From Microvirga sp052114605 (GTDB lineage: Bacteria; Pseudomonadota; Alphaproteobacteria; Rhizobiales; Beijerinckiaceae), in NCBI RefSeq assembly GCF_052114605.1, contig NZ_JBFRFB010000013.1, positions 32,392-96,391 on the forward strand: a stretch of DNA of 64,000 nt, written 5' to 3'. The notes under the pieces are model-generated. The model was given only the letters and a program-made list of their open reading frames with translations, was not told the DNA's origin and ran no database searches. How positions within the stretch are numbered: the first letter of the stretch is position 1; each line of letters starts with the position of its first letter. Below are positions 34,814 to 43,667 of the stretch, piece after piece. A program made the translations under genes and the position numbers.

Positions 34814-36508
34814 ATGACGGCTCTTCTAAGTGATTTACGGACAGAAGTTGGCTCTCTGAGCGATCAAACCGCAACCCTGCTGAAAGGAATCCCTGCTCTT
34901 CCGGAGTCAGTCAGAGAAACGGCCATAAGTAATTCCCTGTCAGTAGATGAATCAATCTTACGTTTGACAAAATTTGAGAGTCTAGCAAAAGCATTACTCA
35001 ATGAAAGCGACGAGAAATTCAACCTTGTGCCGCTTACAAGGATAGCTCAATTACGAGATCGCGTAAAAACACTTGGCACGCACGTTGTTCAGGTCAATTC
35101 CCTATTAAACCAACTAACTCAAGCGAGCGGATACGCTCGCTACGATGCATCGAACTTCCATGTGTATGCGATTAACGGAACCGCTTTTGACTTTCACAAC
35201 CCAATTCGAAATCTCAACAGCCTAACAGAACAATCCTTAGATAGTTATTTTGACGTTGCCCCCATCACGCGGCCCCGCGCTACGTTGAGCTTCGGAGCTG
35301 CCTCAAAGGTATTGAAAGATAGTGCAACAGAAGCCACAGAAATTGCACATCAACTAGACTCCGTCCTTACCAATGCAAAGAAAGAATTAGGTCAAGCTAA
35401 GATCTATACTGAATCTGCTAATTCCGGGGCAGAGGAGATATCTCGAATTTTAGGAGAGATCGAAAAATCTCGTCGAACTACGGAAGAGAATGAACAGAAG
35501 GCAATCGCAGCAGCGACAAAAATCAACAATATTGTATCAGATGCCACTTCACTAGAATCTCAGATAACCGAATATGAGAGTGATTTTAATGCCTTTCAGG
35601 CAGCACTAGATCAACGCGAGAAGAACTTCCGAGAAGGAAGCGAAGCCCTTGCAACTCTTAGAGCAGAGCTCTCTGCAAAGGACGCAGAAATTGAAGGGTT
35701 AATGTCTAAAGCAAAGGAGATGCTAGGAGGCGCTACCACCGCCGGCCTCTCTCACGCTTATAAATCTCACTTTGAAGACATCGATCTTCAATTGAAGGCA
35801 GCCAAGAGAGGATTCCACGGAGCGGTGTTTTTCCTGTTCATTTCCGTTCTAGCTGCAGTAAATCTAAATCAGATAGCTGATTTGATTCATAGTTTTGCAA
35901 AATCATCCAACCAGAGCAATATTAGTCAAGCTACGAGTGCAACTACAACAGAGAAAGCATCAGGCCGTGATGCAATATCTTTACCAGCCGCTAGCTCTGC
36001 TAATTCTGCAAATCGGCCAAGTACTAGCAACCTCTTACCAACAACGTCGGCTGCGCCGCAGCCGCGCGCCGATGCAGGCGCCGAAGAAACAAATAAATTT
36101 AAGGCAGAAGCAGGCCCGCAGAAAGATACAGCATTTAATAACATTATCGATGCATCAACAGGCACGGCTGCAATCCAAGCATTCACGAATATGGCTTCTA
36201 GGTTCCTAGTAATTCTACCTGGGCTTCTTCTTATTGGGTTTGCTGCCAAACGCCACTCTGCGCTCTTCCGCCTAAGAGAACAGTATAGCCATAAGTGGGC
36301 TATTGCGGCATCGGTGGAGGGCTTCAAAACTCAAGCACCTGCATATCAAGAGCAGATAGCAGCTGCAGTTTTCACGGAGCTGCTAACGAACCCTGGGCAC
36401 ACCTCAACTCAGGACTCCTCTACTAAAAATAACGGTTTCCTTGATCGTTTAATAAAACCTGCCGTGGAAAGAACGCTAGCTAAGATGGGAGCGATTGAAG
36501 ACAAGTAG
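34814..36508 (+). CDS. coiled-coil membrane protein, probable cargo
   Basis: 564 residues. A long helical, Glu/Ala/Lys/Ser-rich region (TEIAHQLDSVLTNAKKEL, EEISRILGEIEKSRRTTEEN, EALATLRAELSAKDAEIEGL) predicts a coiled coil at residues ~170-310. Two hydrophobic helices follow: GAVFFLFISVLAAVNL near 340 and FLVILPGLLLIGFAAKRH near 470, separated by a Ser/Thr/Ala-rich loop. Base composition is visibly AT-richer than all neighbours, pointing to recent transfer. I do not recognise a family. It lies between the Tn7-like module and the resumption of chromosomal genes, so cargo with a defence role is a reasonable guess only. Confidence 0.65.
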   Translation: MTALLSDLRTEVGSLSDQTATLLKGIPALPESVRETAISNSLSVDESILRLTKFESLAKALLNESDEKFNLVPLTRIAQLRDRVKTLGTHVVQVNSLLNQLTQASGYARYDASNFHVYAINGTAFDFHNPIRNLNSLTEQSLDSYFDVAPITRPRATLSFGAASKVLKDSATEATEIAHQLDSVLTNAKKELGQAKIYTESANSGAEEISRILGEIEKSRRTTEENEQKAIAAATKINNIVSDATSLESQITEYESDFNAFQAALDQREKNFREGSEALATLRAELSAKDAEIEGLMSKAKEMLGGATTAGLSHAYKSHFEDIDLQLKAAKRGFHGAVFFLFISVLAAVNLNQIADLIHSFAKSSNQSNISQATSATTTEKASGRDAISLPAASSANSANRPSTSNLLPTTSAAPQPRADAGAEETNKFKAEAGPQKDTAFNNIIDASTGTAAIQAFTNMASRFLVILPGLLLIGFAAKRHSALFRLREQYSHKWAIAASVEGFKTQAPAYQEQIAAAVFTELLTNPGHTSTQDSSTKNNGFLDRLIKPAVERTLAKMGAIEDK

Positions 36509-36596
36509 AATCAAAGAATATGAGGCTTTAACTTGCCAGCTTCCTCCCTATGCAACACAAATGCATGAACTGCTGAACGCGGTTGGGGAGCACACC

Positions 36597-36887
36597 ATGA
36601 ACATCCTCGTCGTAGGCGGAACGGGTTTTCTCGGCGGCGCCGTTGCGCGGGATGCGCTGGCGCAGGGGCATGAGGTTGCGATCTTTACCCGGGGGCAGAA
36701 AGAGCGGGATGCGGTGCCGGAGGGGATCGAGGTTCTTGTCGGCTATCGGCATCGGGATCTCTCAAGCCTCAAGGACCGCTCGTTCGATCTCGTGGTCGAT
36801 ACCTGTGCGTTTGCGCCCGATGCGGTGGCATCGGTCCTCGATGCCCTGCCCTCGGCCCTAAGCGCGTCGGCGCACTCTGAAGCTTAA
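36597..36887 (+). pseudogene. truncated NAD-dependent epimerase/dehydratase
   Basis: 96 residues from the ATG at 36597 with a GGGGAG ribosome-binding site. MNILVVGGTGFLGGAVARDA is the Rossmann GxxGxxG motif of atypical SDR epimerases, and VDTCAFAPDAV follows the family. The protein stops at 36887, where ~200 more residues with the YxxxK site should follow. It has lost its catalytic half and is probably a remnant at the edge of the accessory block. Confidence 0.7.
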
Positions 36888-36891
36888 GCCC

Positions 36892-37398
36892 ATGCACCTT
36901 CTCGCCCTCTCCGGCAGCCTGCGCGCGAGCTCCTTCAACACCATGGCTCTACGCGCGCTGCAAAAGCTCGCGCCGGAGAGGATCGCGCTCACACTGTATG
37001 AAGGCATCAGCGCCCTGCCCCATTTCAATCCCGATCTGGAGATGAGCGCCTTGCCGGAGAGTGTCGCTCACTTCCGGCGGCAGGTGGCGGCGGTGGATGG
37101 GTTGGTGATTGCCTGTCCCGAATATGCCCATGGCATTCCAGGGGCTTTCAAGAATGCGCTCGACTGGCTCGTCGGCTGCGAGAATTTTCCGGGCAAGCCG
37201 GTGATGCTCGNCAATACCTCTCCCCGCGCCTCTCATGCGCAGGCGGCTTTGCGCGAAGTGCTCGCCACCATGTCGGCGCGGCTCGTGCCACAGGCCGATG
37301 TGACCATAGACATGCGAAGCGCGGAAGCATCCGATGCGCTGCGCGCCGGGCTGGCGGCGTTCGTCAGCGCCTGCGAAAACCGCGATCTCTCATCATAA
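36892..37398 (+). CDS. NADPH-dependent FMN reductase family protein
   Basis: 168 residues, flavodoxin-like. LLALSGSLRASSFNTMAL is the phosphate-binding loop that holds FMN, and CPEYAHGIPGAFKNALDWL is the strongly conserved second FMN loop of this family. It should reduce FMN or quinones with NAD(P)H in the cytoplasm. The base at 37211 is n, leaving one residue undefined (V-M-L-x-N). It starts 4 bp after the epimerase remnant. Confidence 0.88.
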   Translation: MHLLALSGSLRASSFNTMALRALQKLAPERIALTLYEGISALPHFNPDLEMSALPESVAHFRRQVAAVDGLVIACPEYAHGIPGAFKNALDWLVGCENFPGKPVMLXNTSPRASHAQAALREVLATMSARLVPQADVTIDMRSAEASDALRAGLAAFVSACENRDLSS

Positions 37399-37510
37399 GC
37401 GCCGTCACGGTCAGACTTGATCCGCCCATCCATGTCTTTGAGCGGGTTTATGCGTGGATGCCTGGATCGTGTCCGGCATGACGGGGAACGGGTTTTTTGC
37501 GAGGCGCTAC

Positions 37511-37626
37511 AGCATCGGACCAAAAAGTGGATCTGCATTTTTTGGATCGATCCGATGCTTTCTCTTTGAACCGGAGCATCGTTCGCGCGCAAAACCGGGG
37601 CCACTTTTGCGCACGATGCGCTAGAG
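37511..37626 (-). repeat. dispersed palindromic repeat, copy 1 (inverted)
   Basis: Two adjacent palindromes, each with GCATCG...CGATGC arms: AGCATCGGACCAAAAAGTGG ... GATCCGATGC and GAGCATCGTTCGCGCGCAAA ... GCGCACGATGC. It is the reverse complement of copies at 42273-42390 and 45912-46030. It lies between the flavin reductase and a convergent methyltransferase. Confidence 0.85.
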
Positions 37627-38091
37627 CCACCGCCGCACGCGCTCACGATACCCGCGATAGGCATCGCCGAACTTGCGTTCGAGATAGGCTTCCTCTCGCG
37701 CCACGACGCCGTAGCGGATGACGAGTGCGAAGGGCACCAGCATCACGAGCAGCCAGAGATCGTTGAAAGCGGTGCTTAAAGCCACGAGGCTTAAGAACAT
37801 ACCGAGATAGATGGGATTGCGCGTGAAGCGGTACGGCCCGCTCTCGACGATGGTGGTGGAGGGCCGGTTTGTCGGGACGTTCGATCCGGCGCCGGTCATC
37901 GTCCTGATGGCCCAGGCACCCAGCGCCAATGCGGCGACGAATATCAGCGCGCCGATCCAGCCCGCAGGCAGGTCATCCGGCAGGAACGGCAAGGGCACGA
38001 GCCAGCGCAGGACAAGCCCGGCGAGAACCGCAAGCCCCCAGGCCAGTGGCGGCCGGATGATGACGTGAGCATGATCCGCCGTGTCGACCAT
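37621..38091 (-). CDS. isoprenylcysteine carboxyl methyltransferase-like membrane protein
   Basis: 156 residues with four hydrophobic segments. ESGPYRFTRNPIYLGMFLSL matches the (G)PY...RHPxY motif shared by ICMT and phospholipid N-methyltransferases, and a second SAM-binding stretch (REEAYLERKFGDAYRGYRE) follows. It probably methylates a small lipid-like substrate in the inner membrane. The substrate cannot be inferred. The stop overlaps the edge of the palindromic repeat. Confidence 0.85.
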   Translation of the reverse strand: MVDTADHAHVIIRPPLAWGLAVLAGLVLRWLVPLPFLPDDLPAGWIGALIFVAALALGAWAIRTMTGAGSNVPTNRPSTTIVESGPYRFTRNPIYLGMFLSLVALSTAFNDLWLLVMLVPFALVIRYGVVAREEAYLERKFGDAYRGYRERVRRWL

Positions 38092-38139
38092 GGCGCCGAT
38101 CTCTCCTGTCCAAGCCCGCGACGCCCCCTCGCCGCACTG

Positions 38140-38600
38140 TCACCCCAGGGCTGCGAAGCAGAACCCGGGGTTGATTGACGATCATAGCGCGAAAATATCC
38201 CTCTCCCTAGTGAGGGGCAGAGGTAAGGGCATGCCCTGTCCCGATACCGCATACCCTCACCCGCCGCACTGAGGCGCGGAGGACGTCGAGCTGTCATCCC
38301 GGAAGGCGGAGCCGATCCGGGATCGGATGCAGGATGAGGCGCATGTTTCCCTCCCCCTTGCGGGGAGGGTCAGGGTGGGGGTCGCAAAGTCAGAGTGCTT
38401 CGTGCCATCCAGACACTACAACAGCCCTACGATGTCATGGCCGGGCTTGTCCCGGCCATCCCGATGAGAAGAGCGCAGCGCTCACCATGATCGGGATCAC
38501 CGGCACAAGGCCGGTGATGACGTGAGCATGGACTGATCTAGTCGCTCGCCCAGCCAGACCACCCCCACCCTGGTCCTCCCCGCAAGGGGTAGGGAATACC
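38140..38600. repeat. cluster of short intergenic palindromes
   Basis: At least four different inverted-repeat units follow one another, for example GGCCGGGCTTGTCCCGGCC near 38440 and ACCGGCACAAGGCCGGT near 38500. Each could form a hairpin in RNA. They look like decayed miniature repeats rather than one functional structure. Confidence 0.6.
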
Positions 38601-38628
38601 GTCGCGCCGCTATGTTCTGCATTTGTTC

Positions 38629-38657
38629 TTGACAATACTCCTAACCTTGGCTATGGT
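38629..38657 (+). promoter_or_regulatory. consensus sigma-70 promoter
   Basis: TTGACA at 38629-38634, a 17-base spacer, then TATGGT at 38652-38657. The -35 is perfect and the spacing optimal. No protein gene follows on the plus strand, so it likely drives a non-coding transcript starting near 38664. Confidence 0.6.
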
Positions 38658-38663
38658 TGGCAC

Positions 38664-38865
38664 AGCCTGATCCACCGAGGGGCGCGCTCGCGAGGCGTCG
38701 TGATTGTGGGGTCGGGCACGGTCTCGTGCATGGGCTGACGCAAGCCTATGTGACGGGAGGCCCAGGCGAGAGGCCGGGTTCAGTTCTGGTCAGAAGCCGC
38801 CCGTAATAGAGACGGTGTCCGCTTCCGGCAGTTCGTGAGCCAGCCGCGCTTGTCCGCCTAAAAAA
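38664..38865 (+). ncRNA. possible unassigned small RNA
   Basis: This stretch lies directly behind the consensus promoter and has several self-complementary blocks, such as GGGCACGGTCTCGTGCATGGG and GGAGGCCCAGGCGAGAGGCC. It has no open reading frame of note on the plus strand. I compared it by eye with SRP RNA, RNase P, tmRNA, 6S and common riboswitches and found no clear match. The 3' end is a guess. Confidence 0.3.
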
Positions 38866-39003
38866 GCCGTGCGCGAGGGGCAGTCCTGCTCTTCCCTCAC
38901 CTCACATCGAGCCGGATCGCCCTTCGCGCCCTCCCTCGACCATCAAGCCTCGGGCCACAGACGCCGCGAGGATATTCCCGCATGTTCTTTGAGAGCTCGC
39001 CCT

Positions 39004-39900
39004 TCAGCGAAAGCGTCCCCACAGCACGGTGGCGAGCGGCATGACGTGATTGCGCCTGAGCGCGATGATCAGCACGCCGCAAAGGGCTATGCCCGTCCCG
39101 AGCGCCATCCTTGTGTCGAAGCGGTCGCCTGTCACCACGATGCCCATCGCCACCGTCAGCAGCGGAGTCATGATCAGCAGAGGGGCGATCAGGTTGGCCG
39201 GGTACTTGCCGATCAGGCCGTAATAGATCGTGTGAGCACCGAGCGACACGACAAGGGCGGAAAACAGCAGCGCCGCCACGAACGGCCATCCGGCCTCCAT
39301 GGACCGCGCGATCTGCCCGGTCTCAAGACCCGTCGTCAGGAGAACGAGAGGCACCACGGAAGCCAGCCCGATCCAGGCCTGAAACTGCAGCGGATGGACG
39401 CCCTTGATCTGCTTCATCATCACGGCGGCGAGAGAGCCGGCGGAGGCCCCGAGCAGGATCAGAACGAGGCCGCCCGACAGGGGGAACCCGCTCGACGGAT
39501 CCCACATGACGAGCATGCCGCCGATGAAGGTGAGCGTGATGCCGAGCCCCCGCCTCCAGTAGATCTTCTCGCCGAGCATGGCGACGGAAAGCAACGTCGT
39601 GATCGGCAGACCAAGCTGGCCCACCACCGCGGCACTGGAAGGGCTCGCGGTCCTGATGCCGAGGAAGAACAGGGCGAAACCGCCGCCGCCCATGAGGAAG
39701 CCTACCACCAGCATGCGCCATGTCGGCCTCGGTGCAGGCAGCAGCCATGGCAGGGTGACTAGGCCTACGATGCCGAAGCGGATCGCCGCGTAGAACAGCG
39801 GCGGGATTTCCATGCCTGAGACGACGAGCTTGCTGACGACTGTATGAGCGGCCCACACGAAGCAGACGAAGAACATCAGGAGGAAATCGCGGAAGGACAT
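39004..39900 (-). CDS. DMT-superfamily (EamA) transporter
   Basis: 298 residues with about ten hydrophobic helices in two homologous halves, each an EamA domain. The first starts FLLMFFVCFVWAAHTVVSKL, with the family's W..n....K. It exports or imports small metabolites in the inner membrane; the substrate is unknown. Monocistronic. Confidence 0.9.
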   Translation of the reverse strand: MSFRDFLLMFFVCFVWAAHTVVSKLVVSGMEIPPLFYAAIRFGIVGLVTLPWLLPAPRPTWRMLVVGFLMGGGGFALFFLGIRTASPSSAAVVGQLGLPITTLLSVAMLGEKIYWRRGLGITLTFIGGMLVMWDPSSGFPLSGGLVLILLGASAGSLAAVMMKQIKGVHPLQFQAWIGLASVVPLVLLTTGLETGQIARSMEAGWPFVAALLFSALVVSLGAHTIYYGLIGKYPANLIAPLLIMTPLLTVAMGIVVTGDRFDTRMALGTGIALCGVLIIALRRNHVMPLATVLWGRFR

Positions 39901-40237
39901 GATGTGTGATAACGCAACTTAATGACGTCTCGCAAATGCCGAGAGCGTGGGGCTGGTATGCCACTCCCAGGGGGAACAGCGTCGTATAGGCGTGTTTAAA
40001 GCACGTCGGCTTCTCGATATACGGACCTGTGATAATGAAACATTATCATTTCTCGCCTTGATGATTTCCCGGAGGGCTGGCAACAGGTTTCATCGCCCGC
40101 ATGGGCTTAGGCCTCACCGCGTAACCCTTGCATTCCTTGACATCCGGCCCGGGAAGGCAGAGCCTCGACTGAGCGACAGGCCCTTGCCCTTCCGCCCGCG
40201 TTTGCGTCCGCCACATCACCCGCATCGGGAGGTCGTG

Positions 40238-40711
40238 ATGCAGTCCAAACTCCTGGCCGCAGCCTGCGGCTTAAGCTTTCTCTCTTTACTTGGTCCCACC
40301 TTCGCGCAAGAACAGCCGCACGCCATGGTCAATCCGGGCGACATCGCTTGGAAAGAAGGGCCTCCGTCATTGCCGAAAGGCTCGCAGATGTCGGTTCTCT
40401 ATGGCGATCCAACGAAGGACGGCATCTTCGTGATGCGTCTGAAATTCCCGGCCAACTACAAGATCCCGCCTCACACTCACTCGGTCGATGAGATCGTGAC
40501 CGTGGTCAGCGGCGAGATCAAATTCGGCATGGGGCCGCAATTCGATGCCGCAAAGACGAAAACCCTGACAGCAGGCGCCGTCGCCGCCATGCCGCCGGGC
40601 ATGCAGCATTACGTCCAGACCAACAAGGAAGCCGTCGTGCAGCTGAGCACGCGCGGCCCCTGGAGCATCGCCTACGTGAACCCGGCGGACGACCCGCGCA
40701 AGTCTCAGTAG
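40238..40711 (+). CDS. secreted cupin-domain protein
   Basis: 157 residues from the ATG at 40238 behind GGGAGG. A signal peptide (MQSKLLAAACGLSFLSLLG ... FAQ) precedes a single cupin domain: YKIPPHTHSVDEIVTVVSGE supplies the H-x-H...E metal site and MPPGMQHYVQTNKEA the second-motif His. It is periplasmic and likely binds a metal ion. Substrate unknown. Confidence 0.85.
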   Translation: MQSKLLAAACGLSFLSLLGPTFAQEQPHAMVNPGDIAWKEGPPSLPKGSQMSVLYGDPTKDGIFVMRLKFPANYKIPPHTHSVDEIVTVVSGEIKFGMGPQFDAAKTKTLTAGAVAAMPPGMQHYVQTNKEAVVQLSTRGPWSIAYVNPADDPRKSQ

Positions 40712-40818
40712 GCACGGCTCAGGCTTCAGGGCTTTTCAGGCCGGCACGCGGGATTTGTCACGCTGCGCTGCCCGATTGTATTTGTCTCGTGCCCGCCCGG
40801 CCGATATGATCCGGCCCA

Positions 40819-42213
40819 TTGCAGATTTCAGCATTCGAAGGACGGCCCTTGTCGGGAAAAACTTCCAGCCTTGCCCACATCTCCCTGCCCGACACAGACC
40901 TGCCCCTGCATGAACGCCTGGCCGATGCCATCGAGAGCGCGATCCTGCGCGGCAACCTCAAGGCCGGGCAGAGGCTGCCGACGCATCGCGAGCTTTCCAA
41001 AGGCTTCGAGGTCGGCATCGGCACCGTGACGAAGGCCATCGACTCTTTAAGCCGCCGCCGCATCGTGCGTGGCGAGATTGGGCGCGGCACTTTCGTCGAG
41101 GACGCGGAGACACCGCAGGTGCAGGGCCCAATCGATCTGAGCATCAACGCCCCCCCACCCGTGATAAAGCCCGATGTGCTAGCCGCCGCCGCCGAGCGAG
41201 CCGCCCGTTACGCAGCCTCCCTTCCCCATGGCGGCTATGTGGACCTTACCGGCACGCCCGACCAGCGCGCGACGCTCGCCGCCTGGCTCAACCGCACGCG
41301 CCTCGAAGGACTCGACGCAGATGATCTCATCCTCTGCGTCGGCGCCCAGCACGGCATTTTCCTAAGCTTCGCGGACCTCTCCTCCATCACTCCATCGATC
41401 GCGACGGAGGCTGCGACCTTTAACGGCGCCATGGTTGCCGCCGAAAATTTAGGTCTCGAGGTTCTTCCCGTCTCGTATGACGAGGAAGGCATGATCCCCG
41501 GCGACCTTGATCGCGTGCTGAAACAAGGCGCGTGCAAGGCAATCTACACCACTCCCGTCTGCCACAATCCCCTCGGCTTCGAGACGGGCCTGCAGCGCCG
41601 CAAAGACATCCTCGCCGTCTGCCGCAAGCACGGCGCCTTCATCGTCGAGGACGACATCTACGGCTTTTACGGCACGAAGGGGCGCATCACGTACAAGTCG
41701 CTCGCGCCGGATCTCGTCTATTTTGTGACAAGCCTGTCCAAGGTTCTCTCGCCGGTCGTTCGCACCGGCATCATTTTACCGCCATCGGAGCGGCGGCCGA
41801 AGGTGGCGCTGCGCCTGCGGGCGGAGATCTGGGGAGCATCGTCGCTGGCCATAGGCGTCGGCTGTGCGCTGGTCGAGAGCGAGGCGGATATCCGAGCCGC
41901 CGAATTTCTTCGCGCGGAGGCCAAGGAGCGGCTGAAGCTTACGGCCGGCATCATCGGCCTGCCGTCGTTGCCTATGCCCGACGGCTCGCCGCATGTCTGG
42001 CTGCCGATACCCCTACTCGCCGCCGAGAAGCTGGCCCGCCGCGCGCGCGAACATGGCGTTCGCCTTACTCCGCCGGATTCCATGGTGGTGGAAGGCTCCA
42101 GCGCCGGAGGCATCCGCCTCTGCGTCCTGGCGCCGTCTGGACGTAACGAGCTGGAGCGCGCTCTGCGCACCATCAAAGGCCTCATCGCCAATCCGGATGA
42201 AGCGGTGATCTGA
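40819..42213 (+). CDS. MocR-type regulator (GntR winged helix plus aminotransferase domain)
   Basis: 464 residues. The N-terminal ~75 form a GntR winged helix (ADAIESAILRGNLKAGQRLP, THRELSKGFEVGIGTVTKAI). After a linker comes a fold-type I aminotransferase domain with CHNPLGFETG, VEDDIYGFYG and the PLP-binding lysine in VTSLSKVLSP. MocR proteins use PLP or an amine adduct as signal to control one or a few genes, usually adjacent. The neighbours (a cupin behind, an ICL/PEPM enzyme ahead in the opposite direction) could be targets. Start is uncertain; a TTG at 40849 is possible. Confidence 0.9.
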   Translation: MQISAFEGRPLSGKTSSLAHISLPDTDLPLHERLADAIESAILRGNLKAGQRLPTHRELSKGFEVGIGTVTKAIDSLSRRRIVRGEIGRGTFVEDAETPQVQGPIDLSINAPPPVIKPDVLAAAAERAARYAASLPHGGYVDLTGTPDQRATLAAWLNRTRLEGLDADDLILCVGAQHGIFLSFADLSSITPSIATEAATFNGAMVAAENLGLEVLPVSYDEEGMIPGDLDRVLKQGACKAIYTTPVCHNPLGFETGLQRRKDILAVCRKHGAFIVEDDIYGFYGTKGRITYKSLAPDLVYFVTSLSKVLSPVVRTGIILPPSERRPKVALRLRAEIWGASSLAIGVGCALVESEADIRAAEFLRAEAKERLKLTAGIIGLPSLPMPDGSPHVWLPIPLLAAEKLARRAREHGVRLTPPDSMVVEGSSAGGIRLCVLAPSGRNELERALRTIKGLIANPDEAVI

Positions 42214-42272
42214 AAGCGTATTCGTTAAGCGGCCCTGCCGCCGCGAGCCGGATCCACTTCGCCGAAAAATGC

Positions 42273-42390
42273 CTTAGAGCATCGTGCGCAAAAGTGGACC
42301 CGGTTTTGCGCGCGAACGATGCTCTCCTTCAGAGAGAAAGCATCGGATTCATCCAAAAAGTGCAAATCCACTTTTTGGTCCGATGCCTTA
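42273..42390 (+). repeat. dispersed palindromic repeat, copy 2
   Basis: Two palindromes: TAGAGCATCGTGCGCAAAAG ... CGAACGATGCTC and AAGCATCGGATTCATCCAAA ... GTCCGATGCCTTA. Same orientation as copy 3 (45912-46030), opposite to copy 1. It fills the gap between convergent genes. Confidence 0.85.
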
Positions 42391-43170
42391 GCGCCGTCCG
42401 TAGGTGAAATGACCCTGCTGCCGGATTTGGGATGCGGCGTGAAGCATGGCAGCGTCAGCGGTGCGGGCAAGCGCGCTGCCCAGGCTGATGCGGGCAACGC
42501 CGATCCTGGCGAGGTCGGAGGCCGAGACAAGCGGGGCGCTCAGTCCCATCAGCATGTTCACAGGTTTGCTCACAGACTCGCAGACTGCCTGGATGGAACG
42601 TAGATCAGGCAGACCGGGCGCATAGAGCACATCGGCCCCGGCCTCGGCATAGGCCTGAAGGCGCGCAATCGTGTCGTCGAGATCTGGGCGTCCGTGCAGA
42701 AAGTTCTCCGCGCGGGCAGTCAGCACGAAACCGGTCCCGCTTCCTCTTGCCTCCTCGGCGGCGGCGCGCACGCGCGCAACAGAGAGCTCGAATGGGTAGA
42801 TCGCCTCATCCGCGTTTCCCGTGGCATCCTCAATGGAACCGCCAGCGAGGCCGACATCGATAGCGAAGTGGATCGTTTCGGAACAACCCGCAGGATCATC
42901 CGCGAAACAATTCTCGAGATCAGCCGACACCGGCAGATGCGTCGCCTGCACGATCTGGTAGGCGTTGGCGAGCGTACCCTCGCGCCCCACATGTCCATCT
43001 TCAACCCCCAGGGACAGCGCAAGACCGGCGCTCGTGGTGCCTAAGGCTTCGAAGCCGAGCGCCGTCAGCCTTCCGGCGGAGCCCGCATCCCAGGCATTGG
43101 CCATGACGAAAGCCCGTCGCTCCTCATGCATTTTGCGAAAGAGCGCAGCCTTCTCCATTTGTGTCGGCAT
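42388..43170 (-). CDS. isocitrate lyase/PEP mutase-family protein
   Basis: 260 residues from the ATG at 43170 (MPTQMEKAALFRKMHEERRA). FVMANAWDAGSAGRL, TTSAGLALSLG and LPVSADLENCFADDP (Mg2+-binding DxE) are the usual landmarks, followed by GGSIEDATGN. Such enzymes cleave or form C-C or C-P bonds in 2-oxo acid type substrates; the true substrate cannot be told. The isocitrate-lyase KKCGH motif is absent. It is in tandem with a cupin gene and a broken SDR gene on the same strand, a likely operon. Confidence 0.88.
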   Translation of the reverse strand: MPTQMEKAALFRKMHEERRAFVMANAWDAGSAGRLTALGFEALGTTSAGLALSLGVEDGHVGREGTLANAYQIVQATHLPVSADLENCFADDPAGCSETIHFAIDVGLAGGSIEDATGNADEAIYPFELSVARVRAAAEEARGSGTGFVLTARAENFLHGRPDLDDTIARLQAYAEAGADVLYAPGLPDLRSIQAVCESVSKPVNMLMGLSAPLVSASDLARIGVARISLGSALARTADAAMLHAASQIRQQGHFTYGRR

Positions 43171-43183
43171 AGTCGAAATCCTT

Positions 43184-43651
43184 TCAGTACGGTGAGCCGT
43201 CCTTGTGGGCGAATATCCAGCCATTCGGCCCGGCGACGGCGAGGAGGTCATCGGCAGGGTAAGTAGCCTCGTCGCCCTTCGTGCGATCTCCGATCTCGAG
43301 ATAGAGAGCCGGTGCATCCGAGCGGTTTTCGAGGTGATGACTGACGCCGCCGGCCTTGAAGCCTGCGCACATGCCGGCAGTCAGAACGGTTTCCGCATCG
43401 CCCGTGACGAGAACCGCCTCTCCTTGGACCACGTAGACGAACTCATCCTGCAAGGTGTGGCGGTGCTGGAGAGCCGAGACGGCTCCGGGCGCGAGCGTCG
43501 TGAGGTTCACGCCGAAATTGGACAAACCGAAGAGATCACCGAGGGGCCGCTTGGTCCGCCCATTCATGCGCGAGGCAAACGGCTCCGGGTAATTGGAAAG
43601 CTTCACGCGCGGAGGCGCGTCGATAGCCTTGACGGCTATGGGATAATCCAT
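43184..43651 (-). CDS. cupin-domain protein
   Basis: 155 residues, cytoplasmic. The cupin motif ALQHRHTLQDEFVYVVQGEA has the H-x-H-x(3-4)-E metal ligands, and GGVSHHLENRSDAPALYLEI provides the second. It lies 13 bp upstream of the ICL/PEPM-family gene, same strand, so the two should be co-expressed. Substrate unknown. Confidence 0.87.
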   Translation of the reverse strand: MDYPIAVKAIDAPPRVKLSNYPEPFASRMNGRTKRPLGDLFGLSNFGVNLTTLAPGAVSALQHRHTLQDEFVYVVQGEAVLVTGDAETVLTAGMCAGFKAGGVSHHLENRSDAPALYLEIGDRTKGDEATYPADDLLAVAGPNGWIFAHKDGSPY

Positions 43652-43667
43652 GTGTGTCTCCTTGATT

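Larger units (their letters stand above)
38092..39003. other. 0.9-kb repeat-rich intergenic region
   Basis: No gene is supported. 38140-38600 holds several short palindromic units typical of Hyphomicrobiales intergenic repeats: CCCAGGGCTGCGAAGCAGAACCCGGGG-like, CATGGCCGGGCTTGTCCCGGCCAT and CACCGGCACAAGGCCGGTG. Two CCCTCCCC...GGGGAGGG-like units face each other. From 38629 there is a strong promoter followed by ~200 bp of GC-rich, self-complementary sequence that may be a small RNA. Confidence 0.55.

Noticed and set aside
38664..38865. Known riboswitch or housekeeping RNA (SRP, 6S, tmRNA, RNase P)
   Set aside because: I could not find the diagnostic core motifs of these RNAs by eye, so I left it unassigned.
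38869..39762. 297-codon plus-strand open frame
   Set aside because: It is antisense to the EamA transporter, and the product is a low-complexity His/Gln/Asp/Arg sequence.
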